From Heracleum sosnowskyi (taxonomy: Eukaryota > Streptophyta > Magnoliopsida > Apiales > Apiaceae): a stretch of 64,000 nt of DNA. A program made the translations under genes and the position numbers. The stretch lies in contig JAUIZM010000016.1 of assembly GCA_030848705.1 (NCBI GenBank), positions 3,286,001 to 3,350,000 of the forward strand. Reading direction: 5' to 3'. Below, one piece after another: positions 11,845 through 24,649 of the stretch; position 1 is the first letter of the stretch; the number at the start of each line of letters is the position of its first letter. Under the pieces are notes generated by a model, which saw only the letters and a program-made list of their open reading frames with translations, had not been told where the DNA came from and did not search any database.

Positions 11845-14800
11845 CTAGCTTATAGCCCGTGCGATGCACGGTTACTTAAATTTTATTTATAATTATTTTG
11901 TTTATAATTATATTTTAATTACCCATGGAACACACGATTGTTTTTTTAATATTTATAATTATATTTATTTATGAATATTTTAATATTTAAAAGTTATTAG
12001 TTTACATGATTAAATTATTGTTAAAAAAGATTTAGCCAAAAAAATTATAGTTAAAAATTTGATATTTATTATATTTTACACGCTCAATTTAATATTTATT
12101 TATATTGAGTTATAAAAGTTAGATTTGGCCAATTTTACGGTCCACATGAAATTCACAAAATAATCTTTAATTTAGTTGTGGTTTAATAGTTCTTTTTCAA
12201 TTAAAAACTATTCTAAAACTAAAAAGAGAATAAAGTGACGAAATTTAATATTGAGAATTCTATTCGATTTAGGAAATCTACTTATATGTAGTTTAGATTA
12301 TTAGAATACCCTTTATTAACCAAATACAGTTTTTAATGTTAAATCTAATGGTTTTCACCTATCTATTTAAGATTAAACGATTTTTATTATTTTGATATTA
12401 AACGGGTTTCCTTATTTAATTACAACTATTTTTATGTTTTAACTTTTTGGAAAATCCAATCCTAATATAATATCTTTTAACTTATATCATTTTTAGATAA
12501 TAACTTCTTTTTATATGATATAATCTTGATCGTCTATTTTTAAATGTATTGGATCTAACGGTTGAGAATGTTTTGGCGGTATTTAAGACTAAACTACCAT
12601 GATAACATCATTAATTTTTTTAATATTTTTTTTAAAAATATTTTTTGCTAAAATATAATATACTCTTTTTTGTAATATGTTAATGATGCGAGAACTTTGA
12701 ACTTTTGAGAAAATAAATTATCAATTAATTTTTTTTTTGTAATAGTTCTTTTAAAGTAGTACACCGTGACGATCAAAATTCTGTATAAAATTCATTTTTT
12801 TATAGTATATCCCGTAAATATCTATGTTATTATATTAAAGACTAAATAATGAAAGCTTTCTTATAAGTCTGGTCGCTTGATCACTCAATTCATAATCGTT
12901 GGATCTTTCAAATTAAATTGTTGAGAAACGTTAGATATAACAGTAAAATTATCACGTAGAATTATCTAAGGTTTGAATCTACCAACAACATATTAAAATT
13001 TACAGTTTTTTTTGAAAAATAAGAATTTTTTCATTTTTTTTCTTGTAGACATGGGTTATTTGATAATATTTTTTATAAAGTACGATTTTTCAAAAAAGTA
13101 CTAAACTAATTGATTAACAAACTTTTAAAGTTTCGAATTTAGTAATTTACAATGTACAGAGGTTAAAAAAGTTAGGCCTCTTCTGTAGCTGAGTCTAAAA
13201 TTTCAAAATACGATTTTTTTTAATATGAATATAATCCTGCTAACAATGAAATTAGGTATTAATGAGTTCTTATAAAACAAAATCACCAGTTCTTTCATCA
13301 ATTGGTTATTCCTCTAGAAACGGCGGCAGCGGCGCGAGGAGTTAACGACATTTAATAATAAATAATATTTAATTAGTTATGATATAAAATTTAATAAAAT
13401 AAGATAAAAAATATGCACAATTTTATAAAATTTTATCCGCGTATTATTATATTCTTTGTTGATTTGAATTTTTCTTAGATTAATTTGAATTTTTAGTTAG
13501 AAAAAAGTAATTAAATTGACATTAAAATAATGATGACGTAATAATTATTATTAGAATTTAAATACCCACTTTACTAATTTGGGCTTTATCTTGTGTTTTA
13601 AAAATTAGATTTTGACGATTTTACACCCCACATGAAGATAACTAAATTATCTTTAATTAAAAGATGGCTTAACAATTTTTATCTAACTGGATTTGTTCAT
13701 GAAAGAGAAAAGAAAGTCGCGAATTTTTTACATGGAGAATTCTATTCAATATAGAAAATTTATTTATATTTGGTATATTTGGTTTAAATTATCAAAATAC
13801 ACTTTTTAGAATTTAAATATAATCTTATGATTAATAAAATACACTTTTTTAATATTTGATCTAACGATTTTCAGTTATCTAGTTAAGATCTAATGGTCCT
13901 TATTAGTTTGGTTGTCCAAGACCGTAAGATCAAAATTTTGAATAAGATCCCTATGCTTATTATATATAAGGATTTAATATAATAAGGATATCAAGTATAT
14001 ACTGATATAAGTATATTACTAATTTCTTTTACTTTTAATGTTTCGGTTTTATTTACGGTGTATATAAAATTTTAAAATACATTATTACTTAAAAATTATT
14101 AAATAGAATAAAAATTATGTTATGATTATATAAAATTTTATTCTCATATTATTATATTCTTTATCGATTTAAATTTGTTCTTAATTAATTTTAATACTTT
14201 ATTGAAAGAAACATAAAATTTCTATATTTAAAACAATTAGTGGAAAAATAAATAAATTGGTTCTACAAAAATAAAAAAAAATATTTATTAAAATTTAGAT
14301 ACTCACTTTACTATTTGGGTTATATCCCGAGTTTTAGAAATTGAATTTTGACGATTTTACAACCCATGCGAAACTAACGAAATTATCTTTAATTTAACGA
14401 TGGTTTAATAATTATTATCTAACTTGACCTGTTGACCTACCCATAAACCGAAAAGAAAAGATGGTTAAGAATTTTTACATAAAGAATTCAATTCAATATA
14501 GAAAACCAATTTATAATTGGTTTAAATTATCAAAACACACGTCTTAGTATTTAAATATAATCCTACCTTTAATCAAATACACATTTTAATATAAGTATTA
14601 TATTCAAAATTATCGTTTATGAATATGAAACCCTCAATATTTTAATAATATTTTGATATTATCCTTTTATGTTTGTTATATGTAAAATAATATAATTATA
14701 ATTTGGATTAATTAAATTGTTATGTTCCTTCAGAAAAAAAGTGTTTAAATTTATTTATGTACAACAGTTCTCGTAATTCTCGTAAGTCTCTGTAGGTTCA

Positions 14801-15654
14801 CGTATATCATTGTTAGTATGAGCATTATATTGACAATTTTTAATATTGTAATCAATATGAATTGTTATCTTGATATTTGGTTTAATAATTATTATCTAAT
14901 TGAAACTATACATAAATCCAAGAGAAAAGAGATTTAAGAATTTTTACATAGAAAACTTTTAAATTATCAAAATACACTTTTTAGTATTTAAATATAATTC
15001 TATTATTAATCAGATATACTTTTTAATATTAGATCTAACAATTCTCATCGATCTATTTAAGATCTAACTGTAATTATTAATTTGGTCGTATAGTGATCGT
15101 ACACGGACCAGATCGATTTTAATATTTTCTTAAATTGATTTTAATATTTTATTGAAATAAAAATAGAATTTATAAATTTAAAAGAATTAGGAAAAAAATT
15201 AAATTGGTGCTACAATAAAAAAATATTTATTAAAATTTAGATAATCACTTTACTGTTTGGGCTCATCTTGAGTTTTAGACAACAGATTTTGACGATTTTA
15301 CAGCCAATGCGAAGCTAACAAAATTATCTTTAATTTAATGATGGTTTAATAATTTTTATCTAACTGGAACTATCCATAAACTAAAAAGAAAAGATAATTA
15401 CGAATTTTTACATAAAGATTTCTATTCAATATAGAAAACTCGTTTATAATTGGTTTAAATTATTAAAATACATCTTTTAGTATTTAAATACTATCCTATT
15501 ATTAATCAAATACAATTTTTAATATTATATCTAACGGTCCTCATCTATATGAATATTTATAGTTTTATAATCCAACGGATCATATACTTTTGATAGTACA
15601 GTGACCGACCAAAATTTTAGATAAGATCTCTCTTACGCTTATTATATATAAGGA
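11845..15654 (-). mobile_element. Helitron-like non-autonomous element, copy 3 (complete)
   Basis: 3810 bp. On the minus strand it runs from TCCTTATATATAATAAG (15654) to a CCGTGC-ATC-GCACGG hairpin, GCTATAAG and CTAG (11848-11845), followed by T. The length agrees with copy 2 (3757 bp). Copy 1 matches it along its whole visible length. It carries an insertion-like GC-rich patch at 13318-13340 ('acggcggcagcggcgcgagg') not seen in the other copies. An internal 5'-end-like sequence occurs at about 13955-13975. No coding sequence. Confidence 0.6.
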
Positions 15655-16192
15655 GTTAATTCGCTATTATATTTTATATTTTTTGTTAATAAGAAAACTT
15701 ATTTTGGTTTTAATTAATTGATTTGACTCCGAACGTGAGTTTGATTCTTCAGCAACTTCGTAGTTAAACTCAATTCTGGTAAATATATAATTAAAAAATA
15801 TTTGTTATTATAGATTTTTATCTTAATTTTGTTCAATTAGATGGGTAAAAATTGGGGAAAAATATGGTATTTAGATAGTATAAGATTTTATTTACCAAAT
15901 AATATTATTCAAAATTTTGATTTATTCAGATCATTCAGAAATATTCATCATTAAGGGGTCATTTGTTAAATCTGAATCATTTTTATGGATGAATCGAATT
16001 TCTGAAGGAGTCAAATTTCTGAATAAAAAAGATTTCTGAATGAATAACTTTTTGAAATAACAAAATTACTGAATGGTTCCGATGAATATTTTTTTTAATT
16101 AACAAATAAAAGAAATCAACAAAGATATTTTTATTGTCATGTCATTATCAACAAATTCATTAAATATAAGTAATAGTAATATTTTGCAAATA
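15655..16192. other. AT-rich spacer, no gene seen
   Basis: No sustained ORF. 'ggggtcatttgttaaatctg' near 15956 resembles a MITE end, but no inverted partner was found. Confidence 0.5.
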
Positions 16193-16326
16193 CAGTAGAA
16201 CCTCTCTTCCTTAGAATAATAAAAAATTATGATCCAAATACTATATAATTAATTTAAAAATTACTAACCTCCTTATAATAATATATTTTTTTGGTCCTAA
16301 GCATATACTATACAAAGGTTCTACCG
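16193..16326. mobile_element. Small mariner-type MITE
   Basis: 134 bp with terminal inverted repeats CAGTAGAACCTCT and CGGTAGAACCTTT (right end reverse-complemented), flanked on both sides by TA. A TA duplication and ends of this kind fit Tc1/mariner-derived MITEs. It is internally AT-rich and non-coding. Confidence 0.6.
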
Positions 16327-17686
16327 TATGTATCTACGAGAAAATGTTAACTATATAACATTAATAGTTTTCTAAACCTATAAAACTAATAGATTAAAAT
16401 TTTGTTTATCTCGATAAAATAAAAATATAGACAACAAAGATGTAAACTATAAATTTAGAAATTTAGAAATTTGGGTAAAATAAAACAAATATTTTGCAAA
16501 TATACAAAAATAAATCATAAACTTAAATTCAGAAAAAATAACAAAAATATTTTAAAACTCTAAAGTTAATTATTTATTACAATTAATATAAACTTTTGAT
16601 TCATATTTATATACTAATAATTTTAGTACAAATAAAATATATTTATAACAATAAATAATTATAAGTCGTATAATGCAACATAAAACAAATATGTATTTTA
16701 ATATATGAAGGGGCAAAAAAAACAATAGAGTTTTGAGCTAATTCAGTCCCATTCGATGAATTTTGGGATATTGCTTTTAGTTGGGCAGAAAAGTGCAGTT
16801 GTATAATTGAATTAAGCTTTTAGTACTCCCTTTGAATGTCTTTAAAAATGGCCCAACAATTCTCCAACCACCACAGCTCTTTACCACCATTGTCAAATGG
16901 TTGGTCCCCAGTAAGGCTCAGAATCACAAGAACACTATCAATCAATTCAAGAACCATACAAAAATCTCGTAAAAGACAGTAAAAATCATAGAGAGGACAA
17001 CAAACAAACCAACAAATAATAGATACATACACAACTTATATGTAAACAGTTGAATTTCAACCCACACAAGATATTTTTACATCATTTCTTTCACACTCAA
17101 ATGCGAAAAAGTAAAAAAAGAAAGAAAGAAAAAAAAACACCAACCGCAATTCTTCGTCTGTACAAAGATTCATTCCTGATAAATCTCGAGGGACCATAAG
17201 CTTATTATCAAGAGCTTCATTATTACTTTGAGAAAATTGGAAAAGCATAATGTAAATCACCAAAGAGAGGTGGGGAGGGTGGGACCTGATAGATACCACG
17301 CATGCACTTGATCCATGAAGTCTCAACAATTCCAGAAAAAAAAAAAGAGACCTCATTTTACAGCAAAGCTAACCACTATTAGCTCCATGCCTTCAAGACT
17401 TGGACTTTCTTTAATCCCCTAAAGCACACAATAATCATTTCTATCAGACAAGTACATCCCATATTTCCTTATTCCCTGCAAGTAAAGTACGAATTTCATC
17501 CCATTACCCCTCGCTTTTATCTGCCCATTCATGCATACATGCATTATGCTCCCTCTAAAGATTGATAAAGATAGTAAAGGTTTTGGCAAAGCAAAAGTTG
17601 CTATATCATGCTCAAAACCATCGATTAACTTGTGAAAGAACTCTTAATGGGTATATGCAAACACTTTTCCTTCTTGCAGAAGTAAC
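16327..17686 (-). other. Downstream and 3'-untranslated region of the bHLH gene
   Basis: The proximal part (about 17686 down to 16800) probably contains the 3' UTR. Base composition is less AT-extreme there than in the flanking repeats. Short frames at 16820-17032 and 17057-17356 have no recognisable motif. No poly(A) signal could be assigned with confidence. 16327-16800 is plain AT-rich DNA. Confidence 0.4.
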
Positions 17687-18754
17687 TTAAGGATACGCAA
17701 GTCCTAGATCTTTGACTTTGAGCTTTAAGGACTTCAAATAATTTATAGCTTCATCAATAATCAATGTTGGTTCTTTACTCTTTAAACCAGGGATAATTTT
17801 CTCAATAATTGATAATGTCTCGTGAAATTTGTCTTTTCTTGATCGCTTCACGCCTAAACTAGAACTCATAACATTACCCATGGCGCTAGGGCAAGCACTA
17901 CTTGATTCCATATCATTGTTATACTCACGGAATCTATCATTTTCCCCTGAATTTGCATGTTCAACTACCAATGATTTCTTGTAACCGCCATCAAGCAATC
18001 TCTGCCTTTTAGTTGAGCCATCAGAAGCAGCAACTTCTTCAATTATGGCACCAACTTGTTCATCATTATAAAGAATTTCTTCAACTTTACTTGGGGAACG
18101 ATCTTTGCTTGTTACTTCCTCATCACAATCTTCCTCACCATAATTGTAATCATATTCATCATCAGAGTAAAGCAAGGCATTTAATTCTTCTGAGTCCTCA
18201 CGAAATTCACTTTCTTCAACAACTACCCGATCATCATCAGATGCTCCTTGAATCTTTGGATTTGTTGGATTCGTCTGTTCATTTATGGGAATTTGTTGAA
18301 CATCACGCGTGCAACCGACATGCACAGGTCGCATAGGTAAATCAACAACTTTTCCGGTTGAAGGGCCAAATGAACTGAGAAAAAACCTAACCAGATCGTC
18401 CGACTGATCACAAATGACATAACTTCTCCGATTAGAGTTAGTCACATTATTAGCCAGAGTTTCAACCCCGAGTTTTGGCGCGGATGTAGACTGAGATTCT
18501 TTGATATATGGGTCAAGAGGGAAAACCGAGCTTTCCATATGGGGTCGCAAACCACCAGATAAGCCACAACTCCCATGTAAACCAGGACGGGAAAATTCAG
18601 GCAAAGGCGCATTAGCAGAAAATGCGAAAGGGTTAAAACCAGATGCAGCAAAGCTTTGTTTGGCAGATGGTAATACACTTCCCATGTGGTCTACGTTCGC
18701 TGCATCCCAATCAGATGGCTCCCTACCTAGCCAAGGATTTTTAGCCTTCACCAT
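17687..18754 (-). CDS. SAC51-family bHLH transcription factor (bHLH143/145-like)
   Basis: 355 residues in one uninterrupted frame. The start was chosen at ATG 18754 (protein MVKAKNPWLG...) because the upstream in-frame extension is low-complexity leader that also overlaps the uORF exon. Visible layout: N-terminal region with aromatic NPFAF patch (about 41-45); acidic stretch 180-213 containing LNALLYSDDEYDYNYGEED; a C-terminal helix-loop-helix at 302-346 (KRSRKDKFHE, then IIPGLKSKEPTLIIDEAINYLKSL). The basic region lacks the usual His-Glu-Arg set that reads an E-box, as is typical of the SAC51 group, so it probably acts through dimerisation in the nucleus. Known for the family: Arabidopsis SAC51 suppresses the dwarf acaulis5 (thermospermine synthase) mutant and controls xylem differentiation. 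Length and the conserved leader uORF agree with this assignment. It is the only intact host gene in the window. Confidence 0.88.
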   Translation of the reverse strand: MVKAKNPWLGREPSDWDAANVDHMGSVLPSAKQSFAASGFNPFAFSANAPLPEFSRPGLHGSCGLSGGLRPHMESSVFPLDPYIKESQSTSAPKLGVETLANNVTNSNRRSYVICDQSDDLVRFFLSSFGPSTGKVVDLPMRPVHVGCTRDVQQIPINEQTNPTNPKIQGASDDDRVVVEESEFREDSEELNALLYSDDEYDYNYGEEDCDEEVTSKDRSPSKVEEILYNDEQVGAIIEEVAASDGSTKRQRLLDGGYKKSLVVEHANSGENDRFREYNNDMESSSACPSAMGNVMSSSLGVKRSRKDKFHETLSIIEKIIPGLKSKEPTLIIDEAINYLKSLKLKVKDLGLAYP

Positions 18755-20290
18755 CAGCCAAAAAACAATACCTAAACATAACATGAAAACCGACTTTTTA
18801 CTATTAACCAGCTGATAATACATAGAACGATTGAAGTGCAATACTAATAAGTTATATCTCAAACGTACCAGATTATGCACTGTAGTTTTATATCTGCAAC
18901 TTTCACTCACTTTCAAATACAAATTAATAGAATAATTAAATACTAATATTAACAGCTTGATATAATAACACAATCGAGGAACCAATCTACGTAACAGGTT
19001 TAAGCAAGAGGCGGAAGTACTCAGCCTGAAATAAAAAGACCATCTTGTGTCAATTAGGAATAAGCATGGAAGCAAATCTAGTATCATAGAGTTAAATTAT
19101 TCACACAAAGTAACACTAAAATGAATAAAAAATGTAAATAATTCCTTGAACAAACCTGGCAATCTTCCAAATGTTGAAAACATGCTATCACTCTAACTAT
19201 TACTCTTCCAGCAATTCCATTTTCATGTTTTAATGCCCTGAATTTCGTCTGACTTGCTGCTTGGCACACCATAACTTCTTTTGAATTGGAGGAGAAAGAC
19301 AATCTCTAATCTATTCTGATGAAACGTTTTCACAACAGAAACAAAGCAATAGATAATGGAAAGGAAAAGGGGAACAAGCTCAAATGGAGATTAAGAGTAA
19401 AATTCTGTATAGCTACCGGAGATGGGCCAAAACGACGAAGACAGGCTTAAAACAGAAACACTGAGCTTAGAGTGGTGGAATAAAGGTATAAGAAATTTAG
19501 AAAACAATGTACTACTAAAAACTAAACGAATATAACAGAGTAAAACATGAACAGAGCAAGAAAGCCTAGACAGAGAAGCAAAATCTATAGTCCGAATTGG
19601 AGAAGAAAACCGAAGATCAACAAAAAGAGAGTAGTTTACAGAATCACCCTACAATACAAGTTCAAGGAAATAACTTTCCGACACACATCAATTGACGACA
19701 TGTTTAACCACATTATTTATCTCTATATTCTCCTAATAATTCCCTATATTCTCAACAGCCAGTGCTATATATCAAATTCTCCTGCAATGAAAGCAATAAC
19801 AACAAAAAATTAAAAATTCAAGAACTTCAATTTCACTTGCAAAAATTGAACTTGATATCACGAAATAATTAACAAACAAAAAAGAACATACGAAATTGCT
19901 CTTTTCAATGTTAAATTTAAAAACTGAACCACAATTACAGAACATCAAATTAAGGAAAAACCCATTAATCTAAATCAAGATTCTAATAATCCATCATAAA
20001 CAACAATAAACATATAAAATATGTAACAAGAAAATAACGTTGAAAATGAAATCAAGAAAAAGGGTACCTGAAAAAACTAAAAAGAATGATAAAATATGAA
20101 CTAATAACAATTCCCATGTAACATAATCAGAGGATAAAAGTGGCAAGAACATAAAAATATAGATGCAGAAGTGGCAGTACTTACAAAAGAAAGATCTTGT
20201 TTGTATTGTATAGCTGCATGATTCAGAAAAAAGAGAGAGCTTTTTAATGTGAAAGACTGAAACTTTATGGAAGATATAGGATACAATTAT
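18755..20290 (-). promoter_or_regulatory. 5' leader of the SAC51-type gene with introns
   Basis: The leader probably begins near 20290. A strong donor, GTAAGT, sits at 20184-20179 after a CT-rich first exon. A plausible acceptor (TTTCATCAG, near 19314) lies just before the uORF exon, giving a long leader intron of about 0.87 kb. The first exon contains a further ATG (about 20221). The long multi-uORF, intron-containing leader is typical of this gene family and points to translational control. Exact transcription start and splice choice are inferred. Confidence 0.5.
18987..19272 (-). CDS. Conserved peptide uORF of the SAC51 family, spliced
   Basis: Exon 1 is 19272-19156 (39 codons, starting MVCQAASQTKFRALKHENG). 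The intron is 19155-19026 (130 nt, donor GTTTGT, acceptor TTTCAG). Exon 2 is 19025-18987 (AEYFRLLLKPVT, then TAG). The total is 51 residues, ending 233 nt before the main start. The sequence, including the C-terminal KPVT, is what I recall of the conserved uORF in Arabidopsis SAC51 and relatives. Known: this uORF represses translation of the main ORF, and thermospermine relieves the repression. An in-frame ATG ten codons upstream (19302) could extend it, but the family starts at MVCQAAS. Both splice sites are canonical and the joined frame is exact, so it is very likely functional here. Confidence 0.88.
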
Positions 20291-20499
20291 ACAAAGACCT
20301 GGGGTCTGGGGAGATAAAAAGTGAGTGAGAGCAGGTGAACAGTTGGTTGCACTTAGCTTACTACCCGCACTAATCCTAAGGGCCTGTTTGGTTGTGCAAA
20401 AAGATTATTACATCTACCCTTGTGTTAACCTGGGGTGTTTACTCATTTTACCAACACGATGAAACCGAACCAATTCCATCCTTTTTTTAACCGAACTAA
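20291..20499. other. Putative proximal promoter of the bHLH gene
   Basis: About 200 bp between the leader and the Tourist-type MITE. 'gggcctgtttggttg' at about 20380 looks like one end of another MITE without its partner. No TATA box was assigned. Confidence 0.35.
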
Positions 20500-20864
20500 G
20501 GCTCTGTTTGGGATTGTTGTTAAAAATTGTTGTGCTGTTGAAAAAAAGTGATGTTAAAATAAGTGCTGTTAAGAAAATCAGATAACTGTTTGGTAATATT
20601 TTTGATATGTGCATGTTTTGAAGTATAATATAAAAAATTAATGTTGTTGGTAAGGTTTGATGTTGAAATCAGTAGCTGCTTCCCGTAACAGATGAAAAAC
20701 AGCTTTTTTTAAAAGCATGGGGGAACATGCTTTCTCTAAAAGCAGATTTTCAGTCAAAAGCGCTTTTCAGAAAAGCTGCTTTTGATATTTACCAAAGAGT
20801 ATTTTACCTGCTTTTCAGAAAAAAGCTACTGTTGCTGTCTGCAACAGCAATGCCAAACAGAGCC
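20500..20864. mobile_element. Tourist-type (PIF/Harbinger) MITE
   Basis: 365 bp with inverted ends GGCTCTGTTTGGGATTG and GGCTCTGTTTGGCATTG (right end reverse-complemented), flanked by TAA on both sides (20497-20499, 20865-20867). A 3-bp TWA duplication is diagnostic of PIF/Harbinger. It lies about 200 bp upstream of the presumed start of the bHLH leader. Confidence 0.8.
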
Positions 20865-20936
20865 TAACTTGAATACTTTTTTTGATGTTTAATTAGATTA
20901 AAAAAATTTCAAACCAACTTAAATGGTTGGGGTTTG

Positions 20937-21244
20937 TGTCATGAATACTTTTGACGGGAATACTCCTATGTATCAAACGGTGTCGTATTGAGACTTTGAA
21001 ATTATAATGATGTCATTTTATAGTTTGTGGGTTATTATTCTGATGAGAATTAATATTAAGGTTGTGTGAGTGGTTGTTATCAAAGTAGGCAATAGTAGTG
21101 CGATACGTGTTCATTAGTTGTATTTAGTAAGCTAATGTAATGTATTATGAGAAAAGCAATCAAATGGAATGAAATTGTTATTTTCTTCTTACTTTTCTTG
21201 TTTTGTTTTTTAGTTTCTCTAACCCAAAAACCCTAATACTGACA
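20937..21244 (+). repeat. 5' LTR of the Reina-like chromovirus
   Basis: 308 bp, TG...CA, ending AACCCTAATACTGACA. The 3' LTR lacks about 10 bases of the run before TACTGACA but has a small insertion earlier ('acaatagtatc'). Confidence 0.85.
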
Positions 21245-23059
21245 TTTCGTATCAGAGCAAGCCTTTCCTCGGCCGCTTCTACCTTCCATCCCTAACCATT
21301 ACAAAAACAAAAAACAAACAAAAAACAAACATGGCTGATAAAGCTAGAACTACTCTCAGCACTAAAGTGAAGTCAGATTTTTACAAAGCTCGATCTTCGA
21401 AGTGGGTATCACCAAATACGAATCAGTCCTGAAGACATTTTTAAAACGGCATTTCGTACATATCAAAGTTTGTTTAAGTTTGTATTTATGTCGTTTAGGC
21501 TAACAAACACCTTGACTTCTTTCCAAGATTTGATGAACGATGTCTTCTCCAGTTATATTGAAAAATTCGTGATGGTATTCTTCGATGATATTAATCTACA
21601 ACAAAAATCTTAAGGAACATATGGAACATCTTAAACTGGTTTTTGAAAAACTTAAAGAACATCAGCTCTTCATTAAGCTCCATAAGTGCGAATTTGCACA
21701 ACCAAAGGTGGAATACCTTGGTCATATAATCTCTGATCAAGGCATTGAGGCAGATGAGAAAATGATAGAAGCAATGAGAGATTGGTCGAATCCAAGGAAT
21801 GTTAAATCCTTACAAGGATTTCCTGGTCACACTGGGTATTATAGGCATTTCATAAAGGGTTATGGTGTCCTCAGTAAACCACTTACTCAACTCCTGAAAA
21901 GGGGAAATTCTCTTGGACTAATGATGCTGAAACAACCTTTGTTGCACTCAAAAAAGCCATGTCACATACCCCTGTTCTTGCACTTCCAGATTTTTTGAAA
22001 CCCCTAGTCATTGAAATTGATGCTAGCAAGTTAGGAGTGGGTGTCGTCATGATGCAAGACGGAAAACCAATAGCCTACATGAACAAGGCCTTGGGACCTA
22101 AACATCTCGGGTTATGTACTTACCAGAAGGAGTTATTGGCTGTCATCATCGCAACCTAAAAATGGCATGCCTACCTTCTCGGTCATTCGTTTATTATTAA
22201 TACGGATCAAGAAGCCCTTAAACATATAATGGAACAAAAGTTAACCACGAGTTTATAACAAAAGTGGTTGTCTAAATTGCTGGGGTTCGATTATACGATG
22301 CTGTACAAAAAGGGTAAAAAAAACATGGCCGCCAACACACTCTCTCGTATGTACAATGATACTGATCTTTGTGCAATTGTCCATTCTGTTAAACCACAGT
22401 GAAAGGTCGATCTACAGGGACAGTTTGATTCAAGATGAATCTGCCTAGAAGTTGATTGCCGAATTGTCTATATCACCAACCAACACTGATGGTTTCTCCT
22501 ATATTCAAGGTGAACTCAAGCGAAATGGTAAGTTCTATGTTGGCACCAGTACTGAACTCAGAAATAAAATTATCTCCACATTACACGACAACCCCGAGGG
22601 AGGACATTCAGGTGTTGCAGCTACAATAAAAAGAATTTACAGACTCTTTTACTGGCATGGGTTACGAGAAGATGTCACTCTATTTGTAAATGAATGTCCT
22701 AACTGTCATAGGAATAAGGTCGAACACATACACCCACCTGGTTTGTTACAACGCATTCCCCTACCAGATTCTTCTTGGGATGTTGTTTCTACGGATTTCG
22801 TAGAGGGTCTTCCTAAATCCGAGGGAAGGGATACCATCTTAGTAGTTGTTGACAGATTTACCAAATATTTCCATCTCATTCCCTTGACCCACCCCTATAC
22901 AACAAACAAAATAGCTCAAGAATTTATGGATAGTGTTGTTAAGTTACATGACATGCCACAAACTATCATATCCGACCGTGATCCCATTTTCATCAGCACT
23001 TTTTGGAAGGAGCTTTTCACTTCTTTGTGGACTAAGATCAAGCTAGCTTAGTACGGCCT

Positions 23060-24163
23060 TGTTGGGTTTTATACTAAACTATTCATTAGTAGTATATAAA
23101 CATTGTTCATTTTATTGAGAATCTTGATTGCATATTTTTACATTGTCTATTTATTATATATTGTGGATAATTTAGTATCAAATGGGATAACAGAAGATTA
23201 AATTATCAGTGTCTATATATAATATAAAGGGTTCACAGTTTAAGTGGAATTAGACAAACCACTGGAATAACTGAAGTATTATTTGGGAATAGTTTATCTT
23301 GACTATTAAATAATACTTGTATACTTTGTGTATATTGAACAGGATCAAATTTAGAATTGTTCCCTTAAACTGATTAAGAAGGTGAACTAAGATTCTATGT
23401 TATTATTAATGCTTAGGTTCTTAATCCGGATATAGTAATTGACACGTGTATATTATTTACATGCTTTGATTTATATATGAAATAATTCTTTTGAATTATA
23501 TCATTATATTTTGGGTGATGGAATAATATATATGGTGAATATTATTTATTGAAGGAATCCGTGTCCTGATAATATTCGGGTTAATGATGTCCCCTTGAAA
23601 GCTCAAAAGGATTTAATTATGTGAAACCCTGCAGGTGGATTTATTCCGGCATAATTAAATAAAGGTAGAGTGGATGATCAAGGATATAAGATGTTAATTA
23701 AATGAATTATCAGTAATTTATTTAATTAATGGGCATGCGCTATTTTAAACATGGGGAATTTAATAAGCAAATAATATTGGAACCGAATTAATTAATTAAG
23801 TTGCGGTATTAGGAAAGGTAGTGCAAATATTAATTCTTTAGTGGATTGAATTAATATTTAATTACATTGGGCTAGGCCCAGGATGTAATTAAAAGGCCCA
23901 ACCTAATTATCCATGATCCCTATTGTAGCCCTATATATATTCTTATTCTCTTCTTGCTAGGGTTGGTTAAGAAAAATATTGTAGCCACCTAGGAGCAAGA
24001 AGAGAGGTTAACTTGAGAAGACGGAGGCCACACTTCGCTCAAGGGAATTTGGGAATACAATAGAAGAGCGTGGAATCAACCGTTAACAAGGTGATTTTCT
24101 TTTCGCACTCCTTAATTGTGTATCATAAAATGTAGTAGAACCCCAAGTCCGTGGTTCCCAACA
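23060..24163 (+). mobile_element. Solo LTR (copia-type) inside the chromovirus integrase
   Basis: 1104 bp from TGTTGGGTTTTATAC to GTGGTTCCCAACA, flanked by a perfect GGCCT duplication (23055-23059, 24164-24168). A TATA-like 'cctatatatattc' at about 23931 followed by 'ctagggttgg' supports plus orientation. There is no PBS or internal region, so it is a solo LTR. A truncated inverted copy of its last 0.3 kb sits inside the CACTA transposase at 31024-31340. Confidence 0.85.
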
Positions 24164-24649
24164 GGCCTATCATCCGCAAACGGATGGCCAAACCGAATGT
24201 GTAAACCAATGTATCGAGATGTTCCTTCAATGCATTATTGGACATAAGCCTAGCACATGGTCTTCTTGGTTGTCCTTAGCCGAATAGTGGTATAATACTT
24301 TCCATCATTCTTCCCTCAACATGTCTCCATTCCAATCCCTCTATTCCACTCCTCCTCCCTCACTGAACTTCACTTACAATCGAACCTCAGATGTTGATGT
24401 CAGTGTGTACTTACATGACCGAAGAGCTACCCAACAATTGATCAAGGATAATCTCATTAAGGCCCAAAAACGTATAAAATGGTATTCCGACAAGAAAAGG
24501 ACTGATCGTTCCTTCTTGGTCAATGATGAAGTGTTTTTAAAGCTCCAACCATATAGACAATAGTCAGTTAATGAACGCAGAAACCATAAGCTATCTACTA
24601 ATTTCTACGGCCCATACCGAGTATTGGAAAAAATTGGGAATGTGGCTTA

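Noticed and set aside
18013..18336. Plus-strand His/Gln/Leu-rich frame.
   Set aside because: Antisense shadow of the acidic region of the bHLH protein.
19547..19813. Plus-strand 88-residue frame beginning with a basic stretch.
   Set aside because: It lies in the intron or leader of the bHLH gene on the opposite strand and has no recognisable family or codon pattern.
23041..24180. Possible intron or independent gene inside the chromovirus integrase.
   Set aside because: TG...CA ends and a perfect GGCCT duplication show a solo LTR.
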